Notes under the pieces: model-generated
The model's database searches: none
Told to the model about the DNA's origin: nothing
The model's input: the letters and a program-made list of their open reading frames with translations, nothing else
Assembly: GCF_022539505.1 (NCBI RefSeq)
Contig: NC_061514.1
Span: 214,431,141-214,495,140 of the forward strand
Source: Lolium rigidum
Taxonomy: Eukaryota > Streptophyta > Magnoliopsida > Poales > Poaceae
Direction of reading: 5' to 3'
Length of the DNA stretch: 64,000 nt
Translations under genes and position numbers: made by a program
Shown here: positions 44,222 through 57,800 of the stretch, piece by piece
Numbering within the stretch: the stretch's first letter is position 1
How the letters are laid out: every line of letters starts with the position of its first letter

Positions 44222-46859
44222 TAGATTGATAAACAAGGTCTAGACGTATTCAAACCAGACAAATCATGTATCTACCCCTAACCCTAAACTATGTCTTATG
44301 AAGTCAAGCATGAAGAGAAGTTGTTTTGGGTTTCAAACATGGAAATTTCAAAAACCCTCTCAAAGAGCTTCATTTTGGAGTGACTAAGAAGGATCCATAG
44401 GAAACTATGTACTAATACAGTATAATGATCACCCGAGTTATTAGAGCAACAAGTCTGTCACTTACGTGTGGTTCCCATGCGTGAGGTCCCACACTTCAGT
44501 GAGCACAAGTCACGTAGTCTTCTTATGTCATATAGTAAGCATTCAATTAAGTTGATAAACAAGGTCTAGAGACATATCAAACCAGAAAAATCATGTATCT
44601 ACCCCCTATATATCCCTAAACCCTGACTTATGAAGTCAAGCATGAAGAGAAGAAGTGGTTTTTGGTTTCAAACATGGAAATTTCAAAAACCCTCTCCCAA
44701 GAGCTTCATTTTGGAGTGACTAGTTAAGACGCATACATGCTTACTTTTTCATATTCATGTTTTAAACTTGTTCAAATCTTGGTCAACAAACCTACGATTT
44801 GACGAAGATTCAAATGGGTATAAAAAAATTAAAACCAAGGTCTGCTCATGTCATATAGTAAGCATTCAATTAAATTGATAAACAAGGTCTAGACATATTC
44901 AAACTAGTAGGAAAATCATGTATCTACCCCTAACCCTAAACTATGTCTTATGAAGTCAAGCATGCATGAAGAAAAGTGGTTTTTGGTTTTCAAGCATGGA
45001 AATTTCAAAAACCCTCCCAAGAGCTACATATTGGAGTGACTAAGAAGGATAGATGCTTAATTTTTCATATTCATGTTTTAAACTTGATTAAATCATGGTC
45101 AAACCTAGAATTTGACCAAGATTCAAATGGGCATAAAAATTCAAAAAAAAAAACCAATGCACATAGTCATCTTATGTCATGTAGTAAGCATTCAATTAAG
45201 TTGATAAACAATGTCTAGACATATTTAAACCAGAAAATTCATGTATCAAGCTAACCCTAACCCCAAACTCTGTCTTATGAAGTCAAGCATGAAGAGAAGT
45301 ACGTGGTTTTTGGTTTCAAACATGGAAATTTCAAAAACCCTCTCAAGAGCTTCATTTTGGAGTGACTACGAATGATACATGCTTAATTTTTCATATTCAT
45401 GTTTTAAACTTGTTTAAATCATGGTCAAACCTAGGATTTGGCCAAGATTCAAATGGGCAAAATTTAAAAAAAAATCAAGGCACATAGTCTTCTTATGTCA
45501 TATAGTAAGCATTCAATTAAGTTGATAAACAAGGTCTAGACATATTCAAACGAGAGAAATCATGTATCTACCCCCTAACACTAAACTCTGTCTCATGAAG
45601 TCAAGCGCATGCATGAAGATATGTGGTTTTTGGTTTCAAACATTGAAATTTCAAAAACCATCCCAAGAGCTTCATTTCGAAGTGATTAATTAAGAAGCAT
45701 ACATGCATGCTTACTTTTTCATATTCATGTTTTAAACTTATTCAAATCTTGGTGAAACCTAGGATTTGACCAAGATTCAAATGGGTATAAAAATTAAAAA
45801 AAAACAAAAAAGGTCTTCTTATGTTATATAGTAGGCATTCAATTAAGTTGATAAACAAGGTCTAGACATATTCAAACAAGAAAAATCAAGCATGTATCTA
45901 CCCCTAACAACCCTAAACTCTGTTTCAAGAAGTCAAGCATGAAGATATGTGGTTTTTGGTTTCGAACATGGAAATTCAAAAACCCTCCCAAGAGCTTCAT
46001 TTTGAAGTGACTAAGAAGCATACATGCTTACTTTTTCATATTCATGTTTTTAACTTATTCAAATCTTGGTGGAACCAAGGATTTGACCAAGATTCAAATG
46101 GGTATAAAAGTTCAAAAAAAACAAGGTCTTCTTATATGTTATATAGTAAGCATTCAATTGATTTGATAAACAAGGTCTACACATATTCAAACCAGGAAAA
46201 TCATGTATCTACCCCTAACCCTAAACTCTGTCTTATGAAGTCAAGCATGCATGAAGAGAAGTGGTTTTTGGTTTCAAGCATGGAAATTTCGAAAACCCTC
46301 CCAAGAGCTACATATTGGAGTGACTAATAGAAGGATAGATGCTTAATTTTTCATATTCATGTTTTAAACTTGTTTAAATCATGGTCAAACCTAGGATTTG
46401 ACCAAGATTCAAATGGGCATAAAAATTCAAAAGAAAAAAACAATAAAATGAAAAACCAATGCACATAGTCATCTTATGTCATCTAGTAAGCATTCAATTA
46501 AGTTGATAAACAAGGTCTAGACATATTCAAACCAGAAAATTCATGTATCAAGCTACCCCTATCCCCAAACTCTCTCTTATGAAGTCAAGCATGAAGAGAA
46601 GTACGCGGTTTTTGGTTTCAAACATGGAAATTTCAAAAACCCTCTCAAGAGCTTCATTTTGGAGTGACTATGAAGGATACATGCTTAATTTTTCATATTC
46701 ATGTTTTAAACTTGTTTAAATCATGGTCAAACCTAGGATTTGACCAAGATTCAAATGGGCAAAATTTTAAAAAAATGAAAAATCAAGGCACATAGTCTTC
46801 TTATTTTTGGTTTCAAACATGGAAATTTCAAAAACCCTCCCAAAGAGCTTCATTTTGGA

Positions 46860-47700
46860 GTGACTAAGAAGGATCCATAGGAAACTATGTACTAATACGG
46901 TATAATGATCACCCGAGTTATTAGAGCAACAAGTCTGTCACTTACGTGTGGTTCCCATGCGTGAGGTCCCACACTTCAGTGAGCACAAGTCACGTACGCT
47001 AGGTAGGCAAACTCCCAGCCATCTTCTTTGTCAAGAGAGAGGCATCAACACACACACACACTCTCTCTCTCTCTCTCTCTCTCTCCAATTATCCACCTCC
47101 GTTGGCTGCCGGTTTTGGCGGGTCGTTTCTAGCTCAGCTCGTAGGCCATGGTGTGCAGGCTCTGTAGCCATGGCGATTTGGTCGCGCCAAGTGGTTCGTC
47201 CCCGGCTGCGACGAGGATCAATCCGGACGGTGCCTATTAAGGACCCGATCGCATTTCTTGCTTTCAGCATGGGGTCTACCATGTAAATCTTAGGGATTTA
47301 GACGTAATTTCCTGTTTATTTTGTGTCCTGTTGTAAACTGCGCACTGACAACCCTGCACAACAGTCAACATCACCGGAAAAAGGATAGACACCATAAATA
47401 AGTGGGGCCCCGTGACTGCTCTCCCTTCGTCTCCTCCCGTGTGATCCCTCTTCCTCCGACTCCCGACCTTGCGGAAAAGAAAAATGAAATGAAAGAGTTT
47501 CATCTGGACGGGCAAACACATGTGCTTGCCTAGTAATAATAATAATAACGTAAAAAAATCGACCTACAACTAAACTAGGGTTTTGCCCGAGTACTACGGA
47601 TCAATTTCTGAAAATCCAACTACGGGGTTCGATTTTGGCCTGCTAATATAAAATTATATAATCCGAACTAGTATTCCTCTAAAAAATCATTTTGGTATGC
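46860..47700 (-). repeat. cassette in the satellite array, inverted copy
   Basis: Reverse-oriented, diverged version of the cassette at 50100-50940: CGTGTGGTTCCCATGCGTGA, CACTTCAGTGAGCACAAGTC, CCAGCCATCTTCTTTGTCAA, then a (CA)n(CT)n microsatellite at 47048-47086, GATCCCTCTTCCTCCGACTC, ACGGGCAAACACATGTG, CGTAAAAAAATCGACCTAC and AACTAGGGTTTTGCCC. The middle (47090-47290) differs from the other copies. A small piece of the same cassette is also present at 44390-44520. Confidence 0.85.
47048..47086. repeat. CA/CT microsatellite
   Basis: A run of CA repeats passing directly into CT repeats, inside the inverted cassette. The direct cassettes have a GAGC run in the corresponding zone. Confidence 0.95.
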
Positions 47701-50099
47701 ATCGTTTGGTACTTTTCATAGCGAGTGCTTACTCCCTCCGTTAGCAAATAGTCTTCGTATGTCATATAGTAAGCATTCAAGTTGAAAAACAAGCTCTAGA
47801 CATATTCAAACCAGAAAAATCATGTATCTACCCCCTATATATCCCTAAACCATGACTTATGAATTCAAGCATGAAGAGAAGTGGTTTTTGGTTTCAATCA
47901 TGGAAATTTCAAAAACCCTCCCAAGAGCTTCATTTTGGAGTGACTAATTAAGAAGCATACATGCTTACCTTTTCATATTAATGTTTTAAACTTGTTCAAA
48001 TCTTGGTCAACAAACCTAGGAACGAAGAATCAAATGGGTATAAAAAAATTAAAACCAAGGTCTGCTCATGTCATATAGTGAGCATTCAATTAAATTGATA
48101 AACAAGGTCTAGACATATTCAAACTAGCAGGAAAATCATGTATCTACCCCCAAACCCTAAACTCTACCTTATGAAGTCAAGCATGCATGAAGAGAAGTGG
48201 TTTTTGGTTTTCAAGCATGGAAATTTCAAAAACTCTTATGTCATCTAGTAAGCATTCAATTAAGTTGATAAACAATGTCTAGACATATTCAAACCAGAAA
48301 ATTTATGTATCAAGCTACCCCTAACCCCAAACTCTGTCTTATGAAGTCAAGCATGAAGAGAAGTACGTGGTTTTTGGTTTCAAACATGGAAATTTCAAAA
48401 ACCCTCTCAAGATCGAGCTTCATTTTGGAGTGACTACGAAGGATACATGCTTAATTTTTCATATTCATGTTTTAAACTTGTTTAAATCATGGTCAAACAT
48501 AGGATTTGACCAAGATTCAAATGGGCATAAAAATTCAAAAAAAACAATAAAATGAAAAACCAATGCACATAGTCATCTTATGTCATCTAGTAAGCATTCA
48601 ATTAAGTTGATAAACAAGGTCTAGACATATTCAAACCAAAAAATTCATGTATCAAGCTACCCCTAACCCCAAACTCTGTCTTATGAAGTCAAGCATGAAG
48701 AGAAGTACACGGTTTTTGGTTTCAAACATGGAAATTTCAAAAACCCTCTCAAGAGCTTCCATTTTGGAGTGACTACGAAGGAGACATGCTTAATTTTTCA
48801 TATTCATGTTTTAAACTTGTTTAAATCATGGTCAAACCTAGGATTTGGCCAAGATTCAAATGGGCAAAATTTTAAAAAAAATCAAGGCACATAGTCTTCT
48901 TATGTCATATAGTGTAAGCATTCAATTAAGTCAAGCATGCATGAAGAGAAGTCATGGTTTTTGGTTTCAAACATGGAAATTTCAAAAACCCTACCAAGAT
49001 CTACATTTTGGAGTGACTAAGAAGGATATATGCTTAATTTTTCATATTCATGTTTTATTAAACTTGTTTAAATCATGGTCAAACCTAGGATTTGACCAAG
49101 ATTCAAATGGACATAAAAATTCAGAAAAAACAAAAAATGGAAAATCAAGGCACATAGTCTTCTTATGTCACATAGTAAGCATTCAATTAAGTTGATAAAC
49201 AAGGTCTAGAGATATATTCAAACCAGAGAAATCATGTATCTACCCCCTAACCCTAAACTCTATCTCATGAAGTCAAGCATGAAGATATGTGGTTTTTGGT
49301 TTCAAACATGGAAATTTCAAAAACCCTCCCAAGAGCTTCATTTTGGAGTGACTAAGAAGGATATATGCTTAATTTTTTATATTCATGTTTTCAACTTGTT
49401 TAAATCATGGTCAAACCTAGGATTTGGCCAAGATTCAAATGGGCATAATTTAAAAAAATGGAAAATCAAGGCACATAGTCTTCTTATGTCACATAGTAAG
49501 CATTCAATTAAGTTGATAAACAAGGTCTAGACATATTCAAACCAGAGAAATCATGTATCTACCCCCTAACCCTAAACTCTGTCTCATGAAGTCAAGCATG
49601 AAGATATGTGGTTTTTGGTTTCAAACATGGAAATTTCAAAAACCCTCCCAAGAGCTTCATTTTGGAGTGACTAAGAAGGACATATGCTTAATTTTTCATA
49701 TTCATGTTTTCAACTTGTTTAAATCATGGTCAAACTTAGGATTTGACCAAGATTCAAATGGGCATAAAATTAAAAAAACAATAAAATGAAAAACCAATGC
49801 ACATAGTCGATCTTCTTATGTCATATATATAGTAAGCATTCAATTAAGTTGATAACAAGGTCTAGACATATTCAAACCAGAAAAATCATGTATCTACCCC
49901 TAACCCTAAACTTTGTCTTATGAAGTCAAGCATGAAGAGAAGTGGTTTTTGGTTTCAAGCATGGAAATTTCAAAAACCTCCCCAAACTTCATTTTAGAGT
50001 GACTAAGAAGGATACAAGCTTCCCTTTTCATTTTCATGTTTTAAACTTGTTTAAATTATCTTGGTCAAATCTAGGATTTGACAAGATTCAAATGGGCAA

Positions 50100-50940
50100 A
50101 CATATGATAAGTGATGCAAATATCATTTCTAAGTGCGGGCAAACCAGCCTTTAGCTTAACATATTTCTAAGTACAAGGTTTCAGAAAATTGAGTGGGGGC
50201 GGCTGCCCCCCTTGGCTATAGTCCGGATCCGCCCATGCTATAGTTTGAGGCCATTTGGATGACGTCGAAAAAATTCTTTGATTAGAAATGGGGTTGTTCG
50301 AACCCCGTAGTTGGATTTTTTTGAACCTTGATCTGTAGTATTGGGCAAAACCCTAGTTTAACCTATTTAATTATAGATTCGTAGGTCGATTTTTTTACGT
50401 ACCTTTTTTATTATTACTCTACTATGCAGCACATATGTGTTTGCCCGTCGAGTGAAACTCGGAGGAAGAGGGATCACTCGGAAGGAGAGAAGAAGGAGGG
50501 AGAGCATTATGGTGTCTTCCCTTTTCGGGTGATGATGTTGACTGTTGTGCGGGGTTTGTCGGTGAGCGAGGAGGTGCGAGCGAGCGAGCGAGTCGAGCGA
50601 GGCCGAGAATGAGAGAGATTTGTTTTTTTTTGTGAGAGGGACAACCGAAGGATCTGAAGGACCCGAGAGACTTCCAATACGCATCTCGATGCGTCTTCTC
50701 TTGACAAAGAAAATGGCTGGGAGTTTGCGTACCTATTGCACGTGACTTGTGCTCACTGAAGTGTGGGACCTCACGCATGGGCACCACACGTAAGTGACGG
50801 ACCTGTTGGTGTAAAAACTCGGTTGATTATTATAGTGCATTAGAACAAAGTTTCCTATGGATTCAAGGGTAGGAAATCCAAGTTAACTCATTTACATGAC
50901 ATTATTTTTTCCATGAAGCAAAGTTAACACATCTATCAAT
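50100..50940 (+). repeat. cassette in the satellite array, direct copy 1
   Basis: Begins after a monomer broken at ATATGATAAGTGATGCAAAT and includes GAGTGGGGGCGGCTGCCCCC, GGATCCGCCCATGCTATAGT, TTCGAACCCCGTAGTTGGAT, GTAGGTCGATTTTTTTACGT, GCACATATGTGTTTGCCCGT, a GCGAGCGAGCGAG run, CAATACGCATCTCGATGCGT and TTGGTGTAAAAACTCGGTTG. On the - strand a frame of 105-121 codons is open (MREVPHFSEHKSR...), but it is not kept equally in all copies. Confidence 0.92.
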
Positions 50941-53900
50941 TGGTACATTTTGGAGTGACTAAGAAGGATCCATGCTTACCTTTTCGTTTTCACGTGTTAA
51001 ACTTGTTTAAATCTTGGTCAAACCTAGGATTTGACGGAGATTCAAATGGGCGGAAAATTCAAAAAAAAACAGAAAAATGAAAAACCAAAGCACATACGTA
51101 GTTTTCTTATGTCATATAGTAAGCATTCAAGTTGATAAACAAGGTCTAGACATATTCAAAACATACAAATCATGTATGTACCCCTAACCCTAAACTATGT
51201 CTTATGAAGTCAAGCATGAAGAGAAGTGGTTTTGGGTTTCAAACATGGAAATTTCAAAAACCTCCCAAAAACTTCATTTAGAGTGACTAAGAAGGATAAA
51301 TGCTTCCCTTTTCATTTTCATGTTTTAAACTTGTTTAAATCTTGGTAAAACCTAGGATCTGACCAAGATTCAAATGGGCATCAAAAATAAAAAAAATCAG
51401 AAAAATGAAAAACCAATGCACATAGTCTTCTTATGTCATATAGTAAGCATTAAAGTTGATAAACAAGGTCTAGACGTATTCAAACCGGACAAATCATGTA
51501 TCTACCCCTAACCCTAAACTCTGTCTTATGAAGTCAAGCATGAAGAGAAGTACGTGGTTTTTTGGTTTCAAACATGGAAATTTCAAAAACCCTCTCAAGA
51601 TCGAGCTTCATTTTGGAGTGACTATGAAGGATACATGCTTAATTTTTCATATTCATGTTTTAAACTTGTTTAAATCATGGTCAAACATAGGATTTGACCA
51701 AGATTCAAATGGGCATAAAAATTAAAAAAAAACAATAAAATGAAAAACCAATGCACATAGTCATCTTATGTCATCTAGTAAGCATTCAATTAAGTTGATA
51801 AACAAGGTCTAGACATATTCAAACCAAAAAATTCATGTATCAAGCTACCCCTAACCCCAAACTCTGTCTTATGAAGTCAAGCATGAAGAGAAGTACGCGG
51901 TTTTTGGTTTCAAACATGGAAATTTCAAAAACCCTCTCAAGATCTTCCATTTTGGAGTGACTACGAAGGATACATGCTTAATTTTTCATATTCATGTTTT
52001 AAACTTGTTTAAATCATGGTCAAACCTAGGATTTGGCCAAGATTCAAATGGGCAAAATTTTAAAAAAAATCATGGCACATAGTCTTCTTATGTCATATAG
52101 TAAGCATTCAATTAAGTTGATAAACAAGGTCTAGACATATTCAAACGAGAGAAATCATGTATCTACCCCCTAACCCTAAACTCTGTCTCATGAAGTCAAG
52201 CGCATGCATGAAGATATGTGGTTTTTGGTTTCAAACATGGAAATTTCAAAAACCATCCCAAGAGCTTCATTTCGAAGTGATTAATTAAGAAGCATACATG
52301 CATGGTTACTTTTTCATAGTCATGTTTTAAACTTATTCAAATCTTGGTGAAACCTAGGATTTGACCAAGATTCAAATGGGTATAAAAATTCAAAAAAAAA
52401 CAAAAAAGGTCTTCTTATGTTATATAGTAGGCATTCAATTAAGTTGATAAACAAGGTCTAGACATATTCAAACAAGAAAAATCATGCATGTATCTACCCC
52501 TAACCCTAAACTCTGTTTCATGAAGTCAAGCATGAAGATATGTGGTTTTTGGTTTCGAACATGGAAATTCAAAAACCCTCCCAAGAGCTTCATTTTGAAG
52601 TGACTAAGAAGCATACATGCTTACTTTTTCATATTCATGTTTTTAACTTATTCAAATCTTGGTGGAACCAAGGATTTGACCAAGATTCAAGTGGGTATAA
52701 AAATTCAAAAAAAAACAAGGTCTTCTTATGTTATATAGTAAGCATTCAATTATTTTGATAAACAAGGTCTACACATATTCAAACCAGGAAATTATGTATC
52801 TACCCCCTAACCCTAAACTCTGTCTTATGAAGTCAAGCATGCATGAAGAGAAGTGGTTTTTGGTTTCAAGCATGGAAATTTCAAAAACCCTCCCAAGAGC
52901 TTCATTTTGGAGTGACTAAGAAGCATACGTACGTGCTTACTTTTTCATATTCATGTTTTAAACTTGTTCAAATCTTGGTCAAACCTATGATTTGACCAAG
53001 ATTCAAATGGGTATAAAAAATGAAAACCAAGGTCTTCTTATGTCATATAGCAAGCATTCAATTAAGTTGATAAATAAGGTCTAGACATATTCAAACCAGA
53101 AAAATCATGTATCAAGCTACCCCTAACCCCTAATTAACTCTGTCTTATGAAGTCAAGCATGAAGATAAGTATGTGGTTTTTTGGTTTCAAACATGGAAAT
53201 TTCAAAAACCCTCTCAAGATCGAGCTTCATTTTGGAGTGACTACGAAGGATATACATGCTTACTTTTTCATATTCATGTTTTAAACTTGTTTAAATCATG
53301 GTCAAACCTAGGATTTGACAAAGATTCAAATGGGCATAATTTAAAAAAAACAAAAAATGAAAAACCAAGGCACATAGTCTTCTTATGTTATATTGTAAGC
53401 ATTCAATTAAGTTGATAAACAAGGTCTAGACATATTCAAACCAGAGAAATCATGTATCTACCCCCTAACCTAAACTCTGTCTCATGAAGTCAAGCATGAT
53501 GATATGTGGTTTTTGGTTTCAAACATGGAAATTTCAAAAACCCTCCCAAGAGCTTCATTTTGAAGTGATTAATTATGAAGCATACATGCATGCTTACTTT
53601 TCATATTCATGTTTTAAACTTATTCAAATCTTGGTGAAACCTAGGATTTGACCAAGATTCAAATCCGTATAAAAATTAAAAAACTAAATAAAAAAACAAG
53701 GTCTTCTTATGTTATATAGTAAGCATTCAATTAAGTTGATCAATAAGGTCTAGACATATTCAAACCAGAAAAATCATGTATCTACCCCTAACCCTAAACT
53801 TTGTCTTATGAAGTCAAGCATGAAGAGAAGTGGTTTTTGGTTTCAAGCATGGAAATTTCAAAAACCTCCCCAAACTTCATTTTAGAGTGACTAAGAAGGA

Positions 53901-53987
53901 TACAAGCTTCCCTTTTCATTTTCATGTTTTAAACTTGTTTAAATTATCTTGGTCAAATCTAGGATTTGACAAGATTCAAATGGGCAA
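50100..53987. repeat. higher-order block A (3.9 kb)
   Basis: One cassette plus nine monomers. The order of monomer variants is repeated in block B. Confidence 0.85.
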
Positions 53988-54830
53988 ACATATGATAAGT
54001 GATGCAAATATCATTTCTAAGTGCGGGCAAACCAGCCTTTAGCTTAACATATTTCTAAGTACAAGGTTTCAGAAAATTGAGTGGGGGCGGCTGCCCCCCT
54101 TGGCTATAGTCCGGATCCGCCCATGCTATAGTTTGAGGCCATTTGGATGACGTCGAAAAAATTCTTTGATTAGAAATGGGGTTGTTCGAACCCCGTAGTT
54201 GGATTTTTTTGAACCTTGATCTGTAGTATTGGGCAAAACCCTAGTTTAACCTATTTAATTATAGATTCGTAGGTCGATTTTTTTACGTACCTTTTTTATT
54301 ATTACTCTACTATGCAGCACATATGTGTTTGCCCGTCGAGTGAAACTCGGAGGAAGAGGGATCACTCGGAAGGAGAGAAGAAGGAGGGAGAGCATTATGG
54401 TGTCTTCCCTTTTTCGGGTGATGATGTTGACTGTTGTGCAGGGTTTGTCAGTGAGCAGGAGGTGCGAGCGAGCGAGCGAGTCGAGCGAGGCCGAGAATGA
54501 GAGAGATTTGTTTTTTTTTGTGAGAGGGACAACCGAAGGATCCTGAAGGACCCAGAGACTTCCAATACGCATCCTGATGCGTCTTCTCTTGACAAAGAAA
54601 ATGGCCGGGAGTTTGCGTACCTATTGCACGTGACTTGTGCTCACTGAAGTGTGGGACCTCACGCATGGGCACCACACGTAAGTGACAGACCTGTTGGTGT
54701 AAAAACTCGGTTGATTATTATAGTGCATTAGAACAAAGTTTCCTATGGATTCAAGGGTAGGAAATCCAAGTTAACTCATTTACATGACATTATTTTTTCC
54801 ATGAAGCAAAGTTAACACATCTATCAATTG
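53988..54830 (+). repeat. cassette in the satellite array, direct copy 2
   Basis: Nearly identical to copy 1, offset 3888 bp. It differs by single bases and by the loop of the small stem (GCATCCTGATGC instead of GCATCTCGATGC). Confidence 0.93.
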
Positions 54831-57800
54831 GTACATTTTGGAGTGACTAAGAAGGATCCATGCTTACCTTTTCGTTTTCACGTGTTAAACTTGTTTAAAT
54901 CTTGGTCAAACCTAGGATTTGACGGAGATTCAAATGGGCGGAAAATTCAAAAAAAAAACAGAAAAATGAAAAACCAAAGCACATACGTAGTTTTCTTATG
55001 TCATATAGTAAGCATTCAAGTTGATAAACAAGGTCTAGACATATTCAAAACATACAAATCATGTATGTACCCCTAACCCTAAACTATGTCTTATGAAGTC
55101 AAGCATGAAGAGAAGTGGTTTTGGGTTTCAAACATGGAAATTTCAAAAACCTCCCAAAAACTTCATTTAGAGTGACTAAGAAGGATAAATGCTTCCCTTT
55201 TCATTTTCATGTTTTAAACTTGTTTAAATCTTGGTAAAACCTAGGATCTGACCAAGATTCAAATGGGCATCAAAAATAAAAAAAATCAGAAAAATGAAAA
55301 ACCAAAGCACATAGTCTTCTTATGTCATATAGTAAGCATTAAAGTTGATAAACAAGGTCTAGACGTATTCAAACCGGACAAATCATGTATCTACCCCCTA
55401 ACCCTAAACTCTGTCTTATGAAGTCAAGCATGCATGAAGAGAAGTGGTTTTTGGTTTCAAGCATGGAAATTTCAAAAACCCTCCCAAGAGCTACATATTG
55501 GAGTGACTAATAGAAGGATAGATGCTTAATTTTTCATATTCATGTTTTAAACTTGTTTAAATCATGGTCAAACCTAGTATTTGACCAAGATTCAAATGGG
55601 CATAAAAATTCAAAAGAAAAAAACAATAAAATGAAAAACCAATGCACATAGTCATCTTATGTCATCTAGTAAGCATTCAATTAAGTTGATAAACAAGGTC
55701 TAGACATATCCAAACCAGAAAATTCATGTATCAAGCTACCCCTATCCCCAAACTCTCTCTTATGAAGTCAAGCATGAAGAGAAGTACGCGGTTTTTGGTT
55801 TCAAACATGGAAATTTCAAAAACCCTCTCAAGAGCTTCCATTTTGGAGTGACTACGAAGGATACATGCTTAATTTTTCATATTCATGTTTTAAACTTGTT
55901 TAAATCATGGTCAAACCTAGGATTTGGCCAAGATTCAAATGGGCAAAATTTTAAAAAAAATCAAGGCACATAGTCTTCTTATGTCATATAGTAAGCATTC
56001 AATTAAGTTGATAAACAAGGTCTAGACATATTCAAACGAGAGAAATCATGTATCTACCCCCTAACCCTAAACTCTGTCTCATGAAGTCAAGCGCATGCAT
56101 GAAGATATGTGGTTTTTGGTTTCAAACATGGAAATTTCAAAAACCCTCCCAAGAGCTTCATTTCGAAGTGATTAATTAAGAAGCATACATGCATGGTTAC
56201 TTTTTCATAGTCATGTTTTAAACTTATTCAAATCTTGGTGAAACCTAGGATTTGACCAAGATTCAAATGGGTATAAAAATTCAAAAAAAAACAAAAAAGG
56301 TCTTCTTATGTTATATAGTAGGCATTCAATTAAGTTGATAAACAAGGTCTAGACATATTCAAACAAGAAAAATCATGCATGTATCTACCCCTAACCCTAA
56401 ACTCTGTTTCATGAAGTCAAGCATGAAGATATGTGGTTTTTGGTTTCGAACATGGAAATTCAAAAACCCTCCCAAGAGCTTCATTTTGAAGTGACTAAGA
56501 AGCATACATGCTTACTTTTTCATATTCATGTTTTTAACTTATTCAAATCTTGGTGGAACCAAGGATTTGACCAAGATTCAAATGGGTATAAAAATTCAAA
56601 AAAACACAAGGTCTTCTTATGTTATATAGTAAGCATTCAATTATTTTGATAAACAAGGTCTACACATATTCAAACCAGGAAATTATGTATCTACCCCCTA
56701 ACCCTAAACTCTGTCTTATGAAGTCAAGCATGCATGAAGAGAAGTGGTTTTTGGTTTCAAGCATGGAAATTTCAAAAACCCTCCCAAGAGCTTCATTTTG
56801 GAGTGACTAAGAAGCATACGTACGTGCTTACTTTTTCATATTCATGTTTTAAACTTGTTCAAATCTTGGTCAAACCTATGATTTGACCAAGATTCAAATG
56901 GGTATAAAAAATGAAAACCAAGGTCTTCTTATGTCATATAGCAAGCATTCAATTAAGTTGATAAATAAGGTCTAGACATATTCAAACCAGAAAAATCATG
57001 TATCAAGCTACCCCTAACCCCTAATTAACTCTGTCTTATGAAGTCAAGCATGAAGATAAGTATGTGGTTTTTTGGTTTCAAACATGGAAATTTCAAAAAC
57101 CCTCTCAAGATCGAGCTTCATTTTGGAGTGACTACGAAGGATACATGCTTACTTTTTCATATTCATGTTTTAAACTTGTTTAAATCATGGTCAAACCTAG
57201 GATTTGACAAAGATTCAAATGGGCATAATTTAAAAAAAAACAAAAAATGAAAAACCAAGGCACATAGTCTTCTTATGTTATATTGTAAGCATTCAATTAA
57301 GTTGATAAACAAGGTCTAGACATATTCAAACCAGAGAAATCATGTATCTACCCCCTAACCTAAACTCTGTCTCATGAAGTCAAGCATGATGATATGTGGT
57401 TTTTGGTTTCAAACATGGAAATTTCAAAAACTCTCCCAAGAGCTTCATTTTGGAGTGACTAAGAAGGACATATGCTTAATTTTTCATATTCATGTTTTCA
57501 ACTTGTTTAAATCATGGTCAAACTTAGGATTTGACCAAGATTCAAATGGGCATAAAATTAAAAAAACAATAAAATGAAAAACCAATGCACATAGTCGATC
57601 TTCTTATGTCATATATATAGTAAGCATTCAATTAAGTTGATAACAAGGTCTAGACATATTCAAACGAGAGAAATCATGTATCTACCCCCTAACCCTAAAC
57701 TCTGTCTCATGAAGTCAAGCGCATGCATGAAGATATGTGGTTTTTGGTTTCAAACATGGAAATTTCAAAAACCCTCCCAAGAGCTTCATTTCGAAGTGAT

